From: Dentipellis sp. KUC8613
Lineage: Eukaryota; Basidiomycota; Agaricomycetes; Russulales; Hericiaceae
Reading direction: 5' to 3'
Length of the DNA: 24,022 nt
Assembly: GCA_002286715.1 (NCBI GenBank)
Contig: NSJX01000069.1
Coordinates: 1 to 24,022, forward strand
Shown: one piece after another, positions 17,905-24,022 of the stretch
Layout: each line of letters starts with the position of its first letter
How positions within the stretch are numbered: position 1 is the stretch's first letter
Program-made: the position numbers and the translations under genes
Notes under the pieces: model-generated
What the model saw: the letters and a program-made list of their open reading frames with translations, nothing else
Told to the model about the DNA's origin: nothing
Databases searched by the model: none

Positions 17905-18208
17905 TATAAGTAGACGCGCGTGCATTCCGCCTGGTCCGCTGCACCTTTTCCCGCTTCAGTCACTTGCCCCGTCCTTTTTTCTAGTTTTCCACATTCATTC
18001 CCGCCGTCTTTTCCAGTCCATCCGACATCGCCAAACTAGCAGCTATTGCAGATAGCGTACGTCTTGATATTTCTGGTACATAATGTCACTGGTTTGCTGA
18101 TGTCGGAATAGAATGACACTCACCGCCCACCTTGCGCTTTCAAGCACGTTCATCGCCACGACGCTCGCAATTGGCTGCGTGGAGAATCCCTTATCTCTAT
18201 GGAGGTAG
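17905..18208 (+). other. Possible small transcription unit: TATA box, leader intron, 31-codon ORF
   Basis: TATAAG at 17905-17910 is followed by a C/T-rich leader without ATG, an intron-like 18057-18111 (GTACGT..GCTGAT..AATAG, 55 nt) and, two bases later, the first ATG (18113). This opens 31 codons to a TAG at 18206-18208. The peptide has a hydrophobic stretch (LALSSTFIATTLAIGC) like a signal peptide. The gene-start architecture is good but the product is too short to trust. It may be the surviving 5' end of a lost gene, or a gene whose next exon was missed. 17702-17904 and 18209-18570 show nothing recognisable. Confidence 0.3.
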
Positions 18209-18576
18209 CACGATCTACAGGTTTTAGGGGCGTCATGTCTTCGAGTTCTCGATCACCCAAGCCGATAGCCGGGAGCAAGGAGACTGCTTGGTTCTTATCT
18301 CGAGACCTCCGCTTGCGATGACGCGGGACAAGATACGGCGACTCACCGTCGCAATCCGCGCAGATCTTGACGCATACATGTCGGCGCTACCTCATTACCT
18401 CGGACGCATAGGGGCCTTCTGAGCCTGTACCTGCGCCCCAACATGCCTCACAGCTGTCGTCTTGGTGTACCTGAGCGTGGCGGCAGGACAGACACACTCC
18501 GAAAGCATCTGCTTTCGGTCATCGGGCCCGGACCGACGCCGGCGGGAACCCCTGGGGCCTGAGCGGAGCACTTTCC

Positions 18577-18598
18577 TATTTAAACCTGCTGCTATAAG
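18577..18598 (+). promoter_or_regulatory. TATA-like elements of the DUF3602-like gene
   Basis: TATTTAAA (18577-18584) and TATAAG (18593-18598) lie about 250 bases before the start codon and 86-91 bases before the 5' UTR intron donor. This fits a transcription start near 18620-18640. Confidence 0.45.
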
Positions 18599-18683
18599 AT
18601 CCCATCGACGTCAGTTCCTCGCCTGTCTCGCCCTGCTATCTCGTCGCCACCACTCAGGACCCGCACGGTGCATAACGAAGACG

Positions 18684-18758
18684 GTGCGTAGCGGCCCATT
18701 TTTCGACATTTCATTGCGTGCTGATGTGACTCGGCGCGGATGCTGACTCGATCCGCAG
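18684..18758 (+). other. Intron in the 5' UTR of the DUF3602-like gene
   Basis: Donor GTGCGT, branch-like GCTGACT at 18742-18748 and acceptor ATCCGCAG give a 75-nt intron. Its donor matches all four coding introns of the same gene, and splicing removes an out-of-frame ATG at 18740. Confidence 0.55.
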
Positions 18759-18840
18759 ACACAAGACGAGATCTCTCTTCGCCATCCCGCTTCTCCCCAA
18801 GTACTCATCGTAACCAACATCTCATCCTTGCAGTACCACA

Positions 18841-19786
18841 ATGTCTGGCGCTGTATCGCCCAAATCGCCCGTCTCGCCCCCACGCGGTGACCGCTCCCTT
18901 TCCAATGACCGCGACTTTGTGCGTATCCCTCTCTTCGCAGTTTCCGTCCTGCACCCGTTCTATCCCTCATCCATCGCCCCTTTCCCCATTCTGACCGCGC
19001 TTTCATGCAGCAATCATCCGGCCGTGGCGGTGCAGGCAACATTCGTCGCGACGGTTCCGCCGTACGGCACACCCCCGACGGGCCTGACGACTTCTCGAAC
19101 ACCCGTGGACGCGAGCCCGTTCCTTCGTCAAAGGTGCGTCTCTTCCCCTTTCTCATATCCCGCCATCCTGACGAGCCCTCCGTCAGGTGACCTCCTCCGG
19201 CCGCGGCGGCGCAGGCAACATCCGCTCGCCCTCACGCGGGCGCCCCGGTCCAACCTCCGCCGGCGACGCGGAGCGCGCGCAGGAGCGCGAAATCATCCGG
19301 AATGCCGACGAGGCGCGCGTAGGCATGGTGCGTCGTTTCTATCTGCCTCCCCCCCTCCCACAGCCCGTCTCATCTCCCGCCAGCAATCCTCCGGCCGCGG
19401 CGGCATCGGCAACATCGCGCGCTCGCAATCGCGCTCGCACTCCCGCCCGCCCCAGCACAGCACCGGCCGCGGCGGCGCGGGCAACATCAAGCCGGGCGAC
19501 GCCATGCAGGCCGACATTCTTGAGCTGCAGGATGAGGAGTGGGCCTCGGCGCATATGCCGCATGTTGGACTGTGCGTCTTTCTCTCTTTTCTGCTCCCAA
19601 CTTGGCACTGATGCTGGCGCGACTGGCAGACACTCGACAGGCCGCGGGGGTGCTGCGAACATCACGCCCGACGTGCCGCCGCCTGTGGATTCGCCGCCGC
19701 ACGCGGGTACGCAGGCGCACCTTGCGCAGCACTGCACGAGTTTGTCAGCTCGGGGCTGGCACTATTGTGTGCTCGTCGCGCGTTGA
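18841..19786 (+). CDS. DUF3602-like protein with repeated GRGGAGNI motifs (five exons)
   Basis: Exons are 18841-18918, 19011-19133, 19187-19327, 19384-19571 and 19630-19786. All four introns (52-92 nt) start GTGCGT and end CAG. The frame is kept across every junction (phases 0,0,0,2), giving about 228 residues. Five motifs occur: SSGRGGAGNIRR, SSGRGGAGNIRS, SSGRGGIGNIAR, STGRGGAGNIKP and STGRGGAANITP, roughly one per exon. The linkers are Ser/Pro/Arg-rich and probably disordered, with one acidic helix-like patch (AERAQEREIIRNADEARV). Such fungal proteins are grouped as DUF3602; their function is not known to me. A sixth motif seems decayed in exon 5: another frame reads HEFVSSG and, after a damaged stretch, SSRVEEAPEHKLNRGS to a stop near 19856, so the annotated C terminus may be wrong. 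The last two exon portions belong to the large repeat. Confidence 0.8.
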
Positions 19787-22700
19787 GGAGGCGCCGGAGC
19801 ACAAGCTCAATCGGGGCAGCTTGCGCGAGACGGAAGGTGTCAGGGCGAGAAAGTAGCAGCACACGGCGACGAGGACGGAGTCGCACCGGCATGAAGATGA
19901 CGGCCGCCCACCCCCCGCCCGCAGTCGCGAACTCGCTTTGTTGAACAGGTACGTGCTTTGCCCGCGCACTCTCGAATATATGCGTGGCTAGTGCCACTTG
20001 CCGCGTCGCTGTGTCGCGGACATTACAATGGTCAGGAAGGTAAGCACAAATCTGTTGTAGAAATAGAATGCACTTGCCTTTTGTACATATACAAATGAAT
20101 ACAATTGATCTGTGACCATCAATACCCGGTGTAAGCGTGAATTGATAAATTCGAGTGAAGTCGAAGGACTCACTGACCCAAGGCACGGCTCAGTCGCGCG
20201 CGCGTCTTGCACGCACGACAAGCCGCGACGCGTCTTGAGTCGCCTTCATCCCGCCATGTTCACCATCCTGCGCACAGCACGACGACGGCCACACGCACTG
20301 TAGCATGTCGACAATCACTCGGCGATTACCACCATTGTGCCTGCGACGGCACATTTTGCTGGTAAGTAAAGTATCTTCAAATTCAAATCACTTGGTCCCG
20401 CTCACCGTCTAACTTTGTGGTCCACGAAGCCCCAGACCCTACAGGAACCTCACACATCTCACGATACCACCAGCTATCCGATCATGTATCACGTACAGCG
20501 CAATCGGCTGTGAATGCGCCGGGAACGCGACGCCATCACGTCTGTCCATCCGCCGTCGGACCTGGACTTTGTAGGTGCGCGTTCTTTGACTCTGTGTCAG
20601 TCGCAGTGTCTCACTGCGCCATTCAGCACCTTTTCGCCGTTGCGAGACTCTGTCACGTCGACAGGTCGTGTCGCGGCGCTCCAGTCTCACTTTGAGCGGC
20701 GCGGTCGCTTCACTTGTCGTTGCGCTCGACACCCGTCTACCCACGCGTCAACGCCTCTCTCTCGCGCCCCATCTCTCATCTACCGCTTCCTACGCCAAAT
20801 CTATGGCTCATGGGGACGGCCGAGCCAAGAACGGGCCCGTGCGCCGAGAACGAGATGGCCCGCTCTCGCATCGGTATGCACGTCGTCGTGCCCAGCGACG
20901 CGACACGCATTTTCGAATGTGTTGTCTTTCTTCTGACGTTTATGCGCGTTTCATGACGCGTCTGTGCGCCCCTTTTCGACTCGCGCCGCGCGATTCCTAT
21001 TGAAAAACGTTTGTGAGTAACGTTTTTGTCCGATTTGTGATCCCCTTACCTTCTCTAGCTACCCTTCTCCTTCACGAGAGCGACCCCGACGATCACGATG
21101 TACAGAATAGGACAACATGGACGATGGGCGGCATGCCGCCGTCCTGCACTCTACGCCCGCATGCTCGTCGAATGCGAAATCTCGCCCGTGAGCACGGGCA
21201 AAATGCTTCCCCCACCATCTACATGCGTCGCGTCGGCCTCCGTTTTGCACGCTGCGGGGCTGCTTGGGACAAAAAGCGTGGGAGGTCCGAGGTCCGGCCT
21301 CCCATAGGCCGCAGATCTGGGAGGGACGGCCGCCCCCTCTTCGAAGGTAAGTATCTAGCCCCATAGGGAGCAAAATGCTTCCCCCACCATCCATCCAGGC
21401 GTGCGGCGTTGCGACCGCGTGAGATGACAAGCAGGAACCGTCCGAGGCTCAGCGCCAGAAGTGCCGACCTTGAATAGGCGGCGGCGGCTACTATGAAGGT
21501 ATGCGGCCGCTCCGTCCCTCGCAAGATGCTTCCCCCACCATCTATCCGCGTGACTGTGCGGGACGACCAGCAGGGACCACGTGAGGCCTAGTACGCAGCG
21601 TCTTCCACGCAAGATGCTCTCCCTCCCCCATCCCTGCACGCCGTGTCGGCTCTGCTGACAGCGCAGCATGCTGATATGCATATTCTCGAGCCCGGGTGGA
21701 ATTACGAGTGCTGCACGCACTCGCCCTCCTGACGGGTGAAACATTTGTGAGTTACACTCACTGGTATATGTATCGGTATACGTATCTTACCTTGATTTAA
21801 ACTATTTCCCTGTCGCGAATCGTGTCGCATCCCGTACTGAGACGAACCCTCGTGAATCGCACTGTCTACGATCTGTACGAACGTATTGTAACAGGTAAGC
21901 AAAAACATTTCATGGACATGACCGTGTACTCACCCGTCTTCGTCCTAGGCCGCGTCCATGCATTACGCGGACCTGGCTGAAGCTGGGAGGACTGTCGGCT
22001 GAGCGCGTCGCTGAGCTGGTGCCAGTCCGTAGCGAGGATCTTGCCTTGCAACTACGCAGTCATAGTTCCCGGATTGAAACAGAACGGACGACGAACAACG
22101 GTGTCCTGCGCTACTGCGGTAGTCAGGGACGGCGAAAAGAAAAGAATGCGTGCGTTAGGATACGCACTTCTTCTCAATATCAATGACCGATAGTCAAAAG
22201 CTACGGGCGCGCCACCATCGCAGACAGAGGGCCTAGCGAGGCAGCGAGAAGCGGGCTCAGCATCCCCTCTCTCTAGATGCTGCCTGTCTGCCGCTTTTGT
22301 GCCGTCTTACGTGCAGGCCCTATAACATAAAATATAATGAGTACACATGCATTTGAAGAGTGTGGAGACGAGGTGAGAAGACAAGAACGGCGAACTCACT
22401 CGATGAACGTGAGACGCCGACGCAACGATAGCGCCGAGGCCAGGCCGCCGGCGCCTGCATCTTCGACCACGACCACGACGGTCTCTGCTCGCGCACGACC
22501 GACACACACCCGCCTCCCCCGAACTTTGTATCAAAGGAGAATAGAAAAGTCAGTAAGTATACTCTTTCCATGATGCCGTCAACTTACGAGCCTGAATGCG
22601 GATGTACTCCTAGGAGCGCTACGCGCCGACGTGCAAATCAGCCGGATGCCGAGTCGTCCTCCATACGCCCTCGTGCTTCCACCAGACCCAATCACGACGA

Positions 22701-23928
22701 CAATGATGTCGCTCTATCCTTACGACGACCGCGAGCAGGGTCAAGGGCCAAGTTCTCAGGGAGACCACCAACATCCTGCGGCCTCTCGTGCTCGAAGGGC
22801 AGCGGTCCTTTGTCACCGCTGCAGAAGTCCCCGCCCAGCTCCATTGAATCCTGCCCGCAGACACGACATGACACGCCTCGCCTCTTTCGTGTCTATTGTG
22901 CCGTCCTCGACGACATGGATGTCACTCGGGTCCTGGCACGAAGACAAGCGAGCTAGTCGCGGGGTCTCACATCCCATCACCCAAGCTCAAAGCCAACGCC
23001 CGACGCAATCCAGCGCCTGTCCGCCCGACATTGAACGCAGCGTTGGCTGGCTACACCTGGCCTCTACCGGTCGAGAGGTGGCCTGTCGCGGCCTGCGGAA
23101 CTCCGCACCCGACCATCTCACCTGCCGCCGATGACTACGACTACGACTACAGTGGCTACAGCTACTATTTTTGATCAAACGGTCCCGGCATAAAACCTAT
23201 GACACGGCCGCCATCAATAGCTGCGCCTGTGCCCGATGAATACGAGGCTACGTGCCCGGCGCAGCGTTTTGCCTATGCGCATCATCGGGCAGACGGAAAA
23301 GGACCAAATTACTGCGAAAATGGCAGCATGAAAGGTGAGTAATCTGGAATTCCTTCTCATGATCGTGACTGACCGATGTCTTCTTTCTGCAGATCCTCAG
23401 CGCACTCCGAGTCAAAACTCATGGAATCGACGTATTCACGCGGCTGCCCCTTCGAGCACATCGTAAGACATTTCAGCATATCGAGGACCCCAGGAGCATC
23501 ACAGACGGCAACACGAGATGCTTTTGAACTGGCAGTGCTTGACGAAAGGCCACGCCCAGACATAGCGAGGTCAGTAGTACACTCGTCAGTCGCTAAGAAC
23601 GGGCGAACTCACTTATTTGCTCAAGGACAACCTCCCTATCGAAACCTGCTTGTTGAGAACCAAACGCGAGCAACACCTTCAAGTACCTGAGCTACTGCGC
23701 CGAACGGATGGACGGTGTGCCGCAAACGTGAGTCTATGTGATTGCAGTTATGATGATTCCGTATTGAACGAGTAATCAGTTGGCGAGCGTACCGACTCGA
23801 TCTCTGTCCTCGGACGCGCAAATCTGATTCGCCTGCGATCGGGAGATACACATGACCTTTGAGTGTGATAACACGTCATGCACTGAAGCAAAAGACGCAC
23901 AGAAAAATAAGAAACATTTGACAGACAC
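19525..23928 (+). repeat. Large direct repeat, copy 2 (partner 1-4376)
   Basis: It corresponds base for base with copy 1, with offsets moving from 19524 to 19500, 19504, 19536 and later values as indels accumulate. Besides the end of the DUF3602-like gene it holds the same non-coding DNA. Matching intron signals are kept at 21013-21058, 21895-21948, 22553-22613 (acceptor CTCAG changed to CCTAG, still functional) and 23335-23392. The intron matching 4181-4261 is damaged here: the branch ACTGAC became ACCGAC and the acceptor CAG became CGG. Confidence 0.93.
22103..22293 (+). ncRNA. Conserved, hairpin-forming island (candidate structured RNA), copy 2
   Basis: It matches 2567-2757 with one difference, which breaks the TTTTT run to TTCTT after the first hairpin. 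Stems are at 22150-22155/22162-22167, 22258-22264/22276-22282 and 22220-22227/22284-22291, unchanged from copy 1. Confidence 0.3.
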
Positions 23929-24022
23929 TGTTACAAACCGATAAGGGGTTATCTTTTTCCTTTCCCACTCCACATTCACATGCCTTGCATGGACAGCCTC
24001 GTCTATATTTATCCTGATCATA
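23929..24022. mobile_element. Possible left edge of an LTR element or other insertion
   Basis: Similarity to copy 1 stops abruptly after ACAGACAC, and the new sequence begins TGTTACAAACC, a start compatible with an LTR (TG...). Copy 1 continues GGCAGGCTGTCC instead. Only 94 bases are visible, so the element's other end, its target duplication and any coding content are outside the window. It could equally be the plain end of the duplication. Confidence 0.25.

Noticed and set aside
1..24022. tRNA, rRNA or CRISPR features
   Set aside because: No tRNA A/B boxes, rRNA-like sequence or regularly spaced short repeats with unique spacers were seen; the tandem arrays here have long, homologous units.

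Overview
The window looks like a filamentous basidiomycete, probably an agaricomycete. It is GC-rich, its introns are about 45-80 nt with CTNAC-like branch points and YAG acceptors, its genes are split into many short exons, and it carries a fungal non-LTR retrotransposon of Tad1 type. Everything that can be called lies on the + strand. Recognisable coding content is small: two host genes, a partial copy of one of them, and the two ORFs of the retrotransposon. The rest is repeated, mostly non-coding DNA.

Layout. (1) 1-4376 is the first copy of a 4.4-kb segment that recurs at 19525-23928. It starts inside the fourth exon of a gene encoding a GRGGAGNI-repeat (DUF3602-like) protein and continues into DNA with many intron signals but no conserved reading frame. 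(2) 4377-11750 is a tandem pair of ~400-bp intron-bearing modules. The first is split by a complete 6.6-kb LINE (4666-11310) with ORF1 (gag-like, zinc knuckles), ORF2 (AP endonuclease, reverse transcriptase, RNase H, C-terminal zinc finger), a 25-A tail and a target-site duplication. (3) 11750-13530 is more intron-signal-rich non-coding DNA. (4) 13530-14720 is a GC-rich tandem array with a conserved hairpin per unit and a suspicious homopolymer-rich stretch. (5) 14720-16250 is further GC-rich non-coding DNA with clear intron signals. (6) 16708 to about 17700 is the NF-YC/HAP5 gene, the histone-fold subunit of the CCAAT-binding factor. (7) 17905-18208 looks like a promoter, leader intron and 31-codon ORF. 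(8) 18577-19786 is the DUF3602-like gene with TATA box, 5'UTR intron and five coding exons. (9) 19525-23928 is the second copy of the large repeat. It breaks off at a TGTTACA sequence that may be the edge of an LTR element running out of the window.

The host genes do not form an operon and no joint function is evident. The main points of interest are the gene-like, multiply 'intronned' but apparently non-coding duplicated DNA; a ~190-bp island inside it that stayed almost identical between copies and can fold into hairpins; and the well-preserved LINE, whose empty site rebuilds a 56-nt intron identical in length to its undisturbed paralogue. All calls come from reading the sequence; no searches or folding computations were run.
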